Assembly (NCBI GenBank): GCA_019240475.1
Contig: JAFAYI010000023.1
Location: 1-64,000 of the forward strand
DNA from: Acidobacteriaceae bacterium
Lineage (GTDB): Bacteria > Acidobacteriota > Terriglobia > Bryobacterales > Bryobacteraceae
Direction: 5' to 3'
DNA: 64,000 nucleotides
Below the pieces are notes generated by a model. It did no database searches, was not told the DNA's origin, and saw only the letters and a program-made list of their open reading frames with translations. Made by a program: the position numbers and the translations under genes. Of the stretch, positions 33,859-43,083 are shown piece by piece; the stretch's first letter is position 1; every line of letters begins with the position of its first letter.

Positions 33859-35627
33859 GGATTGCTCGTTTCGTTTTCGCTCTATCCTTCTTCTACCTAG
33901 AGGCGTCCGGCTATCGGGAGCGCGCGACTACTGTCGAGATCCAACCCGGGATGGATCTACAGGGAGCGGTCGATTCTCATCCCGAAGGGACTGCCTTTCT
34001 TATCGCGCCTGGGTTGTACCGGCTGAGCACGCCTATCCGGCCGAAGAACGGTGACAGCTTTATCGGCCAGGTGGCGTGCGCGCCTCCTCAAACAACATGC
34101 CCTGCGATCCTGAACGGCTCCCGCGTGCTTCCGCCCGGAGAGTCATCGGGTAACGGTTTTAGGATTGCGGGACAGACGCCGCATGCGCCAACGCAGGACC
34201 CTAAGCACTGCGAACCGGGTTTTCCGCGCTGCATCTATCCCCAAGATCTATATCTCGATCAAAAGCCGCTTACTCATCGGGATTCAGCCGACGGATTGAA
34301 CAGCGGCTCGTGGTTCTTCGACGACGCGGCCCACGCAATTTATTTACGCGACAATCCTTCCGGCCACCTCTTAGAGATCGGTGAAAGCTTCGCGGCATTT
34401 GATGCGAGCCCCGCCAATAACGTGGCTGTCAAGAACCTGACCATAGAAAAATTTGCATCTCAGACGACTCTCGCCGCGGTAGGAACCAACGTAATGCCCT
34501 CGCCCGAAACCGGGGCGAATTGGGTGGTCGAAAATAATGAAATCCGGCTCAACCACGGAAGCGGCGTGCGAATCAACTTCGGATGGCGCATACGGAATAA
34601 TTACATTCACCACAACGGGAATCTTGGGATCGGCGGCGGCATGGGACTCATTCGAAGCACTCAGCCTTCCCGAGTTCTCATCGAAGGCAATGAAATCTCC
34701 TACAACAACTATGCGCGTGTGAAGCCAGGCTTCGGCGCGGGCGGCGTTAAGATTAACGTGGCGCGCGGCCTGATCTTTAGAAATAACTATTCGCACCACA
34801 ACCAGGGATCCGGTTTCCATGCCGACACCGACAACATCGACCTTCTTGTGGATGGAAATACAATAACTGATAACACCGACGAGGGCGCCTTCGTAGAAAT
34901 TAGCTACTCGGGCACGGTCCGCAACAATAAGCTGTTTCGCAACGGTTTCCCCGACGCCGAACACTGGCTCTATGGCGCGAACCTACTAAGTTCGACCTCC
35001 AGAAATGTCGAGGCTTATTGCAACACCATAGAAGTTAGCGCCCAGGGCGGCAATGGCATGGATATCATTGCGCAGCCGCGCAAAGGGTATACTTCGGGAG
35101 GCAATTTCTTTCACCACAATTCCGTAGTATTCGATGGCAACTCCGGACTCACAGGGGGCGGCGGCGCCGACCCGAGCGAGCCTGATTTCTATTCTGAGAA
35201 TCGCTTCGATTACAACGCCTACCACCTTCCTAACGTTGACCGGCCCGCTTTCGCCTGGGCCGGAAAGAGAAACACGTTCGACGAATTCCGCGCTGCCGGC
35301 CAGGAGGCGCACGGAACAGTTGACAAGTTAACGGGTGCAACTCCGGACGTCGTCATTACCTCCCCTCTGGACGGAGCCTCCATTTCGGGCAACGTAGCGG
35401 TAACGGGCAATGCCCGGGCAAATGGCGCTTCCGTTGTCAAAGCCGAGCTCGATATCGACTGGTCGCCGCAGGCCAGCCAATCGAGCAGTCCTTTTAATTT
35501 TTCTTGGGACGCTGCGAGCGCCGCAACCGGACGCCATGTGTTAGCCGTGACTGTCTATAACCGCACTGGCGTTTGGTCGTGCTATGCGATCACGGTCAAT
35601 GTCGGCGTTCAACATTCAGGCCAATGA
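33855..35627 (+). CDS. Exported right-handed parallel beta-helix protein with C-terminal Ig-like domain
   Basis: I use GTG 33855, which overlaps the previous stop by 4 bases and opens a signal peptide (RIARFVFALSFFYLEASGY); the frame extends back to 33801. Of 590 residues, the first ~450 form a parallel beta-helix with many Asn-rich turns (VVENNEIRLNHGSGVRINFG, WRIRNNYIHHNGNLGIGGG, RGLIFRNNYSHHNQGSGFHA). The last ~95 residues are Ig-like (VVITSPLDGASISGNVAVTG). Beta-helix proteins of this type bind or cleave polysaccharides; I see no definite catalytic set. Closely related to 39258-41021. Confidence 0.9.
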   Translation: MRIARFVFALSFFYLEASGYRERATTVEIQPGMDLQGAVDSHPEGTAFLIAPGLYRLSTPIRPKNGDSFIGQVACAPPQTTCPAILNGSRVLPPGESSGNGFRIAGQTPHAPTQDPKHCEPGFPRCIYPQDLYLDQKPLTHRDSADGLNSGSWFFDDAAHAIYLRDNPSGHLLEIGESFAAFDASPANNVAVKNLTIEKFASQTTLAAVGTNVMPSPETGANWVVENNEIRLNHGSGVRINFGWRIRNNYIHHNGNLGIGGGMGLIRSTQPSRVLIEGNEISYNNYARVKPGFGAGGVKINVARGLIFRNNYSHHNQGSGFHADTDNIDLLVDGNTITDNTDEGAFVEISYSGTVRNNKLFRNGFPDAEHWLYGANLLSSTSRNVEAYCNTIEVSAQGGNGMDIIAQPRKGYTSGGNFFHHNSVVFDGNSGLTGGGGADPSEPDFYSENRFDYNAYHLPNVDRPAFAWAGKRNTFDEFRAAGQEAHGTVDKLTGATPDVVITSPLDGASISGNVAVTGNARANGASVVKAELDIDWSPQASQSSSPFNFSWDAASAATGRHVLAVTVYNRTGVWSCYAITVNVGVQHSGQ

Positions 35628-35721
35628 GCTTGCATACCGGCGGTTCTGGTCCGCTCGCGCTGTAGCGAACTCGCCGGTGACAAACTCCGCTATTTTTATT
35701 TTTACATTTAGAATCAGCCTC

Positions 35722-35750
35722 TTGAGTTAGCCTTTACGGATTCCTACTAT
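35722..35750 (+). promoter_or_regulatory. Putative sigma-70-type promoter before the tail-fibre-like gene
   Basis: TTGAGT (35722-35727), a 17-bp spacer and TACTAT (35745-35750), 4 of 6 matches in each box. It lies 46 bp before the proposed start at 35797, in an AT-richer patch that stands out from the surrounding GC-rich DNA. Confidence 0.45.
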
Positions 35751-35796
35751 GCGGCGGATGCGATCTTTCGCTTTGGAGGGCCATTCCGTAGGTATT

Positions 35797-37269
35797 ATGA
35801 AACACATCCTCTTGTCACTTGGCGCCGTCGCGGGGCTGACGGTAGGTGCAGCTTACAGTCAGACATCCACGGCCGTTAACTTGAACTCGCAGTCGCGAAA
35901 TCCCGACTTTTCGAACTTCTCCTTTACTCGGCCGGTTTCCGTAGGCGCCGCCTTACCTTCAATCTGTCAGATTGGGCAGCTCTTTTTTAACAGCTCCGCC
36001 CCCCCAGGCGCGAACCTTTTCGCGTGCACGCAGCCTAACGCGTGGAGCGTAATGGGTACCAACACGCTGCAGCCGGCCGGAAGCGCCACGCTTGGCGGCG
36101 TCATGATTCCGGCTAACTCGGGGCTTACTTTGGGCAGCAACGGCGCGCTCTCCGCGAACGTGGGCGCCTTGGCGGGAACGGTCGCGGCGGGCAACGATTC
36201 GCGTATCGTGAATGCCCTTCAGCCGACATCTTCGATCCCGGCTTCGAACATCACAGGGCTCGCTCGTTCGGCGACCACGGACGCCACGAACGCGTCCAAT
36301 ATCACCAGTGGAACTCTCATCCCCTCCGTTCTACCGAGTCCTACATCTTCGACGCTCGGCGGTGTGAAGTCTTTCGCCGCGCCATCCCATCAATGGATCA
36401 ATAGCGTTTCGACCGGAGGGCTCCCGTCTTCCACACAGCCGGCCTTTAGCGATATCAGCGGTTCGCTTGCCACGTCGCAGTTGCCCGCATTCACTGGAGA
36501 TACAACCAGCGCCTCGGGATCTTCGGTGACCACCACGGTCAGAGTAAACGGCGTCAGTTACTCGGCATCTCCCGCCACTAACACTGTTGCGGTTGTAACA
36601 GGCGCTAACTCCACAACCTACGAACAGGTACCTAATTCCGCTTTGGCAAACAGCTCGATTACGTTAAATGGCGCGGCGAATCAAATTCAAGTCGCCGGCG
36701 GCTCTTTGGCTCTGGGCGGAACAGCAACGCTTTCTCTTCCCAGCTCGGTTACGCTCGGCAGCGTGGGATCGAGCAGTGGAGCCCTCGTTCTCAGTGGATC
36801 TACATCCGGCACAACTACCGTCCGGCCCGCAGCCGCGGCCGGGAGTTGGAACATGACCCTGCCGTCTTCGAGCGGCTCGGCCGGCCAGTTCCTGCAAACC
36901 GATGGATCTGGAAACACCACTTGGGTTTCGGCATCAGGCGCCATCACGGGGCTTTCCGCCAATTCCCTGCCCCGAGCCACCAGTTCTACTGCCCTAGGCA
37001 ACTCGTCTATCGCCGATAACGGCGCGACGGTATCCGTCTCTGAGCCTGTCGCGATCTCAAGCGGCGGAAGCAATGCGATTGGCATCGGGACAACCAATCC
37101 TGCCGCCGCGCTCGATATCAACTCGAATTCTCTGATTATCGAGATTGCTCAGACGCCCGCATCTTCCTCGGCTGCGTGCACCACGGGCACTATTTCCTGG
37201 GATTCGAATTACGTGTACGTCTGCGTCGCTTCCAATACGTGGAGGAGGTCAGCGCTTGCCACTTTCTAG
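35797..37269 (+). CDS. Exported phage-tail-fibre-like repetitive protein
   Basis: A 490-residue protein. ATG 35797 directly opens a signal peptide (MKHILLSLGAVAGLTVGAAY); the frame starts 48 bases earlier. The body is rich in Ser, Thr, Ala, Asn and Gly, with phrases familiar from tail fibres and trimeric adhesins: VAAGNDSRIVNALQP, SATLGGVMIPANSGLTLGSN, GQFLQTDGSGNTTWVSASG, AIGIGTTNPAAALDINSNS. A C-terminal region with two cysteines (ACTTGTISWDSNYVYVCVAS) resembles the SICQIGQLFFNSS...LFACTQPNAW segment near the N-terminus. There are no other phage genes nearby, so this is probably a secreted surface protein of the host. Its 3' end contains the ribosome-binding site of the next gene. Confidence 0.8.
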   Translation: MKHILLSLGAVAGLTVGAAYSQTSTAVNLNSQSRNPDFSNFSFTRPVSVGAALPSICQIGQLFFNSSAPPGANLFACTQPNAWSVMGTNTLQPAGSATLGGVMIPANSGLTLGSNGALSANVGALAGTVAAGNDSRIVNALQPTSSIPASNITGLARSATTDATNASNITSGTLIPSVLPSPTSSTLGGVKSFAAPSHQWINSVSTGGLPSSTQPAFSDISGSLATSQLPAFTGDTTSASGSSVTTTVRVNGVSYSASPATNTVAVVTGANSTTYEQVPNSALANSSITLNGAANQIQVAGGSLALGGTATLSLPSSVTLGSVGSSSGALVLSGSTSGTTTVRPAAAAGSWNMTLPSSSGSAGQFLQTDGSGNTTWVSASGAITGLSANSLPRATSSTALGNSSIADNGATVSVSEPVAISSGGSNAIGIGTTNPAAALDINSNSLIIEIAQTPASSSAACTTGTISWDSNYVYVCVASNTWRRSALATF

Positions 37270-38842
37270 AGCCAATGTTCTAAGCGCCATCGCAATGTTC
37301 TGCCTGGCCTGCACCGCCAGAGCTGTGACCTGCCCGGGCAACCCTGCAACGGTTGCCCCTGCAACGAGCCTGCAATCGCTGGTGACGGCGTGCCCCGCGG
37401 GCACCACCTTCATACTGCAGTCGGGAACGCATCACGATAACGTGACATCGCTCAAGACTGGCGACACGTTCACAAGCCCCAGCGGCGCCACGATCGACGG
37501 TGTGATCGAGAACGGCGCCATTACGCTTCCACTGTCCGGGCAGACCTGGACGCAGGTTACAATCGGCGGCACAACTTACTGGACGACTCCGGGCGGGACA
37601 CCTCTGAGTTCCGGATCCTGGAGCAGCACATATTGCCAGACCGCCTATCCGTCGTGCTGGTACACGCAAGATCTGTATTTCAACAACGTCGATTATATTC
37701 AGGCGTCCTCGCTCGCCTCCGTCACGACCGGCGCATGGTATTACGATTTTGCGGGCGGCGACGGCGGCGTCGTTAATAATATCTATTTACTCGATAACCC
37801 AACGAGCGCGACCGTCGAACTCGGCGCCTATCTCAACGCATTTCTCAGTTCGTCGGCGACCAACATTACAATCCAGGGCCTCATTATCGAAAAGTACGCC
37901 TCCAACCTTCAGGATGGCGCCGTGGAGCCCGAAACTTCGGGTTGGATCATTAAGAATAACGAATTTCTGCTGAATCACGGCTCCGGAATAGCCATCCATC
38001 CGAGCGGTAACAATACTCAGGTATTGAACAACTACTTACACGACAACGGGCAATTCGGGGTAAACGCTGGAGCGGTCAGTAATCTCACGGTTTCTAACAA
38101 TACTATCGTGCACAACAACATCGACCACACTCACATTGGCTTCGGCGCCGGTTGTTGCAAGTTTACAGGAACAAACAGCTTGGTGAGCTATAACTTAGTG
38201 CATGACAACCTGGGTGACGGGTTATGGTCGGACGTATTTGCTAGCGGCATCGTCTATGACCACAATATCGTCTACAACAATCAGGGCGACGGGATACGGC
38301 TCGAGATCAGCGATCGTCAGACCGTCACCAACAATGTTGTCTATGGAAACGGTCTGGGAAGTCCGGACGAGACCGGGATTAAAGGGTGGCAGATCAACGG
38401 GGTCTCGTCGTCTCATGTCGTGATCCTGAACAACTACGTGACGAATACCGTGGGGTCGCTGGGCGGAGCCGAAGTCACTTATAACAGCGGGCGAGGCGGC
38501 TGCGGAACCGGCTGCACCATTCCAGTCGGCACCCAGGTGCAGGGTAACTACTTTACTGTTCTGTCGGGCGGCCCCATGATTACCGGTGTACAGGATTTCA
38601 GCAGTACTGCGAGCAGTTGGGAGCTTGCCGGGATGTGGAACTATAACGCCTATTGCGCGCCAACTGTTCCCTGGACGAGCACCTCTTGGGTGGGCGGAAG
38701 TTCCAACAGCAACATCACTTTCAGCGCCTGGCAAGCGAGCGGTCAGGACCTGACCAGCACAACGCGCGCAGGGACATGCAGCATCCCCGGCACGGCTCTA
38801 CAAGGGGCGGTGACGATGCGGGGAACGATCGCCCTCCAATAG
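37256..38842 (+). CDS. Exported right-handed parallel beta-helix protein
   Basis: TTG 37256 is chosen because GGAGGAGG (37241-37248) sits 7 bases upstream and the product then opens with a signal peptide (RANVLSAIAMFCLACTARA). The gene overlaps the preceding one by 14 bases. The 528 residues form Asn-rich beta-helix coils (WIIKNNEFLLNHGSGIAIHP, TQVLNNYLHDNGQFGVNAGA, NLTVSNNTIVHNNIDHTHIG). It lacks the C-terminal Ig-like domain of the two other beta-helix proteins and is more distant from them. Confidence 0.88.
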   Translation: MPLSRANVLSAIAMFCLACTARAVTCPGNPATVAPATSLQSLVTACPAGTTFILQSGTHHDNVTSLKTGDTFTSPSGATIDGVIENGAITLPLSGQTWTQVTIGGTTYWTTPGGTPLSSGSWSSTYCQTAYPSCWYTQDLYFNNVDYIQASSLASVTTGAWYYDFAGGDGGVVNNIYLLDNPTSATVELGAYLNAFLSSSATNITIQGLIIEKYASNLQDGAVEPETSGWIIKNNEFLLNHGSGIAIHPSGNNTQVLNNYLHDNGQFGVNAGAVSNLTVSNNTIVHNNIDHTHIGFGAGCCKFTGTNSLVSYNLVHDNLGDGLWSDVFASGIVYDHNIVYNNQGDGIRLEISDRQTVTNNVVYGNGLGSPDETGIKGWQINGVSSSHVVILNNYVTNTVGSLGGAEVTYNSGRGGCGTGCTIPVGTQVQGNYFTVLSGGPMITGVQDFSSTASSWELAGMWNYNAYCAPTVPWTSTSWVGGSSNSNITFSAWQASGQDLTSTTRAGTCSIPGTALQGAVTMRGTIALQ

Positions 38843-39257
38843 ACCTTCAAAATTCTTTGTCCGTCGCGCGTCGCAAGGCATTGAAAACACGTACTGTTAC
38901 CTACCCTACTAGAAGAATACCGTGAGAATGCAAAGAAAATTAATGCACTCATATTGGGAATAAGCTATGCTAATGGAAAAGCATAGTTGTATTCGAGTTA
39001 AGGGATAGCCTCCGGATCCATCGGACCCACCGACGGATACGGCCCAACGAAGGCGTCGCTCGTCGACAGCACCTTTTCTTTGCTCTCCTTCAGCCCCTGG
39101 GGCGAGGTGTGTCAGCTGGTACGCGCTTTGGGTTCCGGGTGCACTCTGGCTCAGGCTCTCTCAATGGCCTGTCGATGAGAGGGCAGTACCCCTTGGCCGA
39201 CGCGCATCGGGGAAAACCGGTCGCGTTCTAACTCGCTCGATTTGAGAAAGGAACCGC
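38843..39257. other. 415-bp non-coding stretch between two beta-helix genes
   Basis: It contains a short hairpin (CTATGC 38965-38970 / GCATAG 38981-38986) that may end the upstream transcript, and an imperfect 11-pair hairpin at 39012-39042 (CCGgATCCaTCGG-accca-CCGAcGGATaCGG). From 39002 to 39178 a 58-codon stretch is open on the plus strand without a start codon; I do not recognise its translation. The last bases carry the ribosome-binding site of the next gene. Confidence 0.5.
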
Positions 39258-41021
39258 TTGAAACTTACGCCCAAATTAGCCCGAATCTCTGTTTTCCTCT
39301 TGGCGGCCGCCGGCTGCTTAAGCCAAGCCGCTACTGTGACCATCTCGCCCGGAATGGATCTTCCCGCCGAAGTCAGCAGCAGCGCCGCCGGCACCACGTT
39401 CTTGATTGAGCCCGGCACTTACCGTCTGACTGAGCCGATTGTTCCCAAGACAGGCGATGTATTCACCGGCGCGACCGCGTGCGCCCCACCGAAGACAGCC
39501 TGCCCCGCCATCCTGAGCGGCTCCAAGTTGCTCACCACCTTCGTAAAATCGGGGTCCTATTACACCGTCAGTGGGCAGACTCAACAAGGCACTACCATCG
39601 CGAACACCCACTGCGCCGCCGGCTATCTCGGCTGTATTTACCCTGAGGATCTGTACTTCGACGGAAAGCCCCTGCTCCATGTCACTTCTCTCTCGGCGGT
39701 TACCACGGGCGCCTGGTACTTCGATTACTCGGCTAACATCATCTATTTCTATGACAATCCGAGCGGCCACACCGTCGAAACCAGCTACGTTCCCGACGCG
39801 TTTGAAGGCACGTCGGCCAACAACGTCACCATTGAGCAGCTGACCATCAAGGAGTTTGCGACGCCGGTAACGTGTGGAACCATTGGCATCAATGGAAATC
39901 CATCGCCCAGTTCCGCTGCAAATTGGACCATTAAGAACAATGAGATTGAGTTAAACCATGGCAGTGCTGTTCGGGTCAATTTCGGATGGAAGGTTCTGAA
40001 CAACTATCTCTATGAGAACGGCAATTTGGGTATCGGGGGAGGAATGGGCAGCATTAGCGATTCACAACCGTCCAACGTCGTCGTTCAAGGGAACGAAATC
40101 GCCTTCAATAATTACGCTCATGTGAAGGCGGTATTCGGAGCCGGGGGCGCCAAACTCGAAAGCCAGCAGGGCCTCGTTTTCAAGGGGAACTACGTGCACG
40201 ATAACACTGGCGACGGCCTGCATTTGGACACGGACCTGCTGAATACGCTGGTGGACGGCAATACAGTTGTGAACAACACCGAGCAGGGCATCTTCGAAGA
40301 GATCAGTTATGCCGCCACGATTCGCAATAACATTGTTCAAGGAAACGGCTACATCTATCCGAACAACAGCGACTGGCTGTATGCCGCCCAGATTCTAAGT
40401 TCCGAGTCACAAGGCGTCAATGCCTATTGCAATAGCGTCCAGGTTTCCGCCGCGGGTGGAAACGGAATCGATATCATTGCCCAGCCCCGCTCCGGATATA
40501 CCTCCGCGAATAATTACTTCCACCACAACACGGTAGTGTTTCTCGGCGAATCCGGCTACACTGGCGGCGCTAACGCGGACACGAGCGACACCACGTTTTT
40601 CTCGACCAATAAATTCGATTACAACACCTATCATCTGCCGAGCCCCTCACGTTCACAATTTGCGTGGAGCAAGGCGATGAACGGTTTTTCCGGCTTCCAG
40701 GGGGACGGCCAGGACAAGCATGGGACGGCCGATACCTATAACAGCATCACGCCTCCGACCGTTTCGATCGCTTCTCCGCTCGACCAGGCGACGGTTTCCG
40801 GGACTGTCTCACTGACCGGAACCGCCACGGACAAAAGCGGTGTGATCAGCAAAGTTGAATTATATGTCGATTGGACTCTTGAAGCCACGACTTCGGCGCC
40901 AGACTTCATCTTCAGTTGGAACACCAGCGGCGTAGCCGCCGGCGCGCACACCATCGCTATGATGGGATACGGTCCGGATGGGCTCCGGGCCTGTAACGCC
41001 GTCACTCTGAACGTGAAGTAG
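39258..41021 (+). CDS. Exported right-handed parallel beta-helix protein with C-terminal Ig-like domain
   Basis: A 587-residue paralogue of 33855-35627, similar over the whole length (PGMDLPAEVSSSAAGTTFLI, SAVRVNFGWKVLNNYLYENG, NGIDIIAQPRSGYTSANNYF). TTG 39258 follows AGAAAGGAA and opens a signal peptide (RISVFLLAAAGCLSQAA). The beta-helix fills residues ~60-470; the last ~95 residues are an Ig-like domain (VSIASPLDQATVSGTVSLTG). It has its own 415-bp upstream region, unlike the two other beta-helix genes, which overlap their neighbours. A function in surface-glycan binding or processing is inference from the next-door glycan cluster. Confidence 0.9.
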   Translation: MKLTPKLARISVFLLAAAGCLSQAATVTISPGMDLPAEVSSSAAGTTFLIEPGTYRLTEPIVPKTGDVFTGATACAPPKTACPAILSGSKLLTTFVKSGSYYTVSGQTQQGTTIANTHCAAGYLGCIYPEDLYFDGKPLLHVTSLSAVTTGAWYFDYSANIIYFYDNPSGHTVETSYVPDAFEGTSANNVTIEQLTIKEFATPVTCGTIGINGNPSPSSAANWTIKNNEIELNHGSAVRVNFGWKVLNNYLYENGNLGIGGGMGSISDSQPSNVVVQGNEIAFNNYAHVKAVFGAGGAKLESQQGLVFKGNYVHDNTGDGLHLDTDLLNTLVDGNTVVNNTEQGIFEEISYAATIRNNIVQGNGYIYPNNSDWLYAAQILSSESQGVNAYCNSVQVSAAGGNGIDIIAQPRSGYTSANNYFHHNTVVFLGESGYTGGANADTSDTTFFSTNKFDYNTYHLPSPSRSQFAWSKAMNGFSGFQGDGQDKHGTADTYNSITPPTVSIASPLDQATVSGTVSLTGTATDKSGVISKVELYVDWTLEATTSAPDFIFSWNTSGVAAGAHTIAMMGYGPDGLRACNAVTLNVK

Positions 41022-41045
41022 CGAAGTACTGGGTGAAGTAGGATT

Positions 41046-41079
41046 ATAGGGCGTCGGAGCTAGTCCTCCGGCGCCCTAT
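41046..41079. terminator. Hairpin between convergent genes, possible bidirectional terminator
   Basis: ATAGGGCGTCGGAG (41046-41059) pairs with CTCCGGCGCCCTAT (41066-41079) around a 6-base loop; 13 Watson-Crick pairs and one G-T pair. It lies between the stop of the beta-helix gene (41021) and the stop of the acyltransferase (41076-41078). Neither side has a clear T-run, so the efficiency is uncertain. Confidence 0.55.
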
Positions 41080-43073
41080 CGTGCGTGTGTGGAGCTGCTG
41101 GAAAGCAGGGCCTTCTCGAAAATCGGCGTCAACACCGTCGCGCCATGCGTGCTCAGGTGATTGTCGTCAGAATAAAGAGGCCGGCCGTCTTTAATAACCG
41201 CGCAGTTTGTCTGGTCGCACAGTAATCGGTGGGGATAAACGATTTCAGTGGAATACTTCGGCGCAGCATCGCTCAATACTTGAAATGCGCGCCGCTGCCG
41301 ATCCATAAACGCTGAGGTGGAAGGCGCGAGGGAAAATGAGATCCCTGAGAGTAATTGCCGGGCGAGCGCCGTCGGCACATCGATTCCGACCTCGGGCGTG
41401 CTGGCGATAATAACCACCTTCGATCCTAGCTTCTGCAGTTGCTCCAGCGTCGCTGGAACTAACTTCTCAAATACTGCATAGTCCTGGCTCGGACGGCCGC
41501 CCTCGGCCAGCAAAGCCGGAGTTCCCGGCTCCTCCTTGTATCTGCTTCCTTCCGCATAAAGAGCCCAGCGCCCTTCGAGGAAAATGGTTGCCACGCGATG
41601 GGCTCGCAAGTAGTCGAAAACCTTCTGGTTAAACGTCTCGCAATCGAAGCTTTGATCGTACCGTTTCAGGTGCAGCAGCGGGGCGCAGGCCCCTTGATAA
41701 GCAACATAGCCGGATAAGTGATTCGCGAGCGCAAACTGTTCCAAGCCGGGCGCAACCGCTCCGGCGTGTGAGTCGCCCCAAAGCGCGAAGCTGGCGGGAA
41801 CATCCTCTACGCCTACGCGGCAGATCTTGCTCAAGCACTCGTCGCGCCTCTTCCAAATATCGTCGGCGCCGTCCACCAGTCTTCGGGCTTCGCCGCTGTA
41901 GCGGCCGGGAAATCCATGCTTGACGAACGCAAACCCGCCGAACGCCGCAAGCGGCAGCGAGACCAGGCCCGCGCCGGCAAAAATCCACCGCCGCGATGCA
42001 AAGTTTCGGTTGCGGACGGGAGTTTCGACAAACCGCCAGGACAGCGTTGCTGCGAAGAATGCAGCCGCGACAAACGCCGCGGCTTGCACCCGGTTGAGAG
42101 GTCGAATCAGGTAATAGCGGGCAAAGAAGAGTAACACCCAATGCCACAGGTAAAGAGAGTAAGAAATAAGTCCGACGAAGACCAGCGGCTTGGTGCTCAG
42201 TAACCTTGCTGCCCATGACTTCTGGGTCGCGCCGCTGTAGATGATTAGTGCGGCCCCGACGCAAGGAAACAGCGCATTGTAACCGGGAAACGGAGTTTCT
42301 GGCGAAAACGCGAAGATGCTGTAGAAGATCAAAGCCAAGCCGCAGAGCCCCAGAATGTTCCTCGCTAGGATGTGTCTCAATTCGGGCAGGACGTTGAGCG
42401 CCAGCAGCCCGCCCATCATTAGTTCCCAGGCGCGCGGAGGAGCTAAGAAGAATGCGCCGGCGGGGTCCGCGTGCAGCTGCCTTATGCTCAGCGCGAAGGA
42501 AAGAACGAAGGCCGCGCCGATCGCGAGTAGATAGCGTTTGCGGAGGTAACGCGCAACTAAGAACAAGAACAAAGGATAGACAATGTAGAACTGCTCTTCG
42601 ACCGCGAGCGACCAGGTATGCAGCAGCGGCTTCATCTCAGACGGCGCATCGAAATAGCCGGCCTGCTTGGAGAACAGTATGTTGGAGAAAAAGAAAAGAG
42701 TCGCGATGAGACTCCGGCCATAGTCCCTGAGGTTATGCGGCAGCAGAACCAGATAAGCTGCAACGCTCGTGACAGCCAGTACTGCGAAAAGGGCCGGCAG
42801 GATTCTGCGTGCCCGGCGTTCATAAAAATCGACAATCGAAAATCGGCCTTTTCCGAGCGCGCCCAGGATCAAGCCGGTGATCAGATAGCCGGAGATAACG
42901 AAGAAAATGTCGACTCCGACGAACCCCCCAGGCATGCGCAGCAGATGCGCGTGGTACAGCACGACCGGGATTACTGCAAGCGCTCGCAGTCCATCGATAT
43001 CCAGGCGATGCCGCATGCCCGCCTTGACAACGGTCTTATCGGCAATCGGGGATGGCTGAACGGTCGTCAACAT
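41076..43073 (-). CDS. OafA/YrhL-type membrane acyltransferase with C-terminal SGNH domain
   Basis: A 665-residue protein. The N-terminal ~390 residues are an acyltransferase_3 domain with about ten membrane helices, beginning RHRLDIDGLRALAVIPVVLY with catalytic His in LYHAHLL, then FVGVDIFFVISGYLITG. The C-terminal ~240 residues are a periplasmic SGNH domain with the Gly-Asp-Ser block WGDSHAG and the Asp-x-x-His block DDNHLSTHG. Fusions of this type O-acetylate LPS O-antigen or other surface sugars. It is the last gene of the leftward glycan cluster; the previous gene ends 10 bp before it. Confidence 0.94.
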   Translation of the reverse strand: MLTTVQPSPIADKTVVKAGMRHRLDIDGLRALAVIPVVLYHAHLLRMPGGFVGVDIFFVISGYLITGLILGALGKGRFSIVDFYERRARRILPALFAVLAVTSVAAYLVLLPHNLRDYGRSLIATLFFFSNILFSKQAGYFDAPSEMKPLLHTWSLAVEEQFYIVYPLFLFLVARYLRKRYLLAIGAAFVLSFALSIRQLHADPAGAFFLAPPRAWELMMGGLLALNVLPELRHILARNILGLCGLALIFYSIFAFSPETPFPGYNALFPCVGAALIIYSGATQKSWAARLLSTKPLVFVGLISYSLYLWHWVLLFFARYYLIRPLNRVQAAAFVAAAFFAATLSWRFVETPVRNRNFASRRWIFAGAGLVSLPLAAFGGFAFVKHGFPGRYSGEARRLVDGADDIWKRRDECLSKICRVGVEDVPASFALWGDSHAGAVAPGLEQFALANHLSGYVAYQGACAPLLHLKRYDQSFDCETFNQKVFDYLRAHRVATIFLEGRWALYAEGSRYKEEPGTPALLAEGGRPSQDYAVFEKLVPATLEQLQKLGSKVVIIASTPEVGIDVPTALARQLLSGISFSLAPSTSAFMDRQRRAFQVLSDAAPKYSTEIVYPHRLLCDQTNCAVIKDGRPLYSDDNHLSTHGATVLTPIFEKALLSSSSTHAR

Positions 43074-43083
43074 AAATGGGCAG

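Noticed and set aside
35797..37269. Prophage tail gene
   Set aside because: It has a Sec signal peptide, neighbours of host surface type and no other phage gene nearby.
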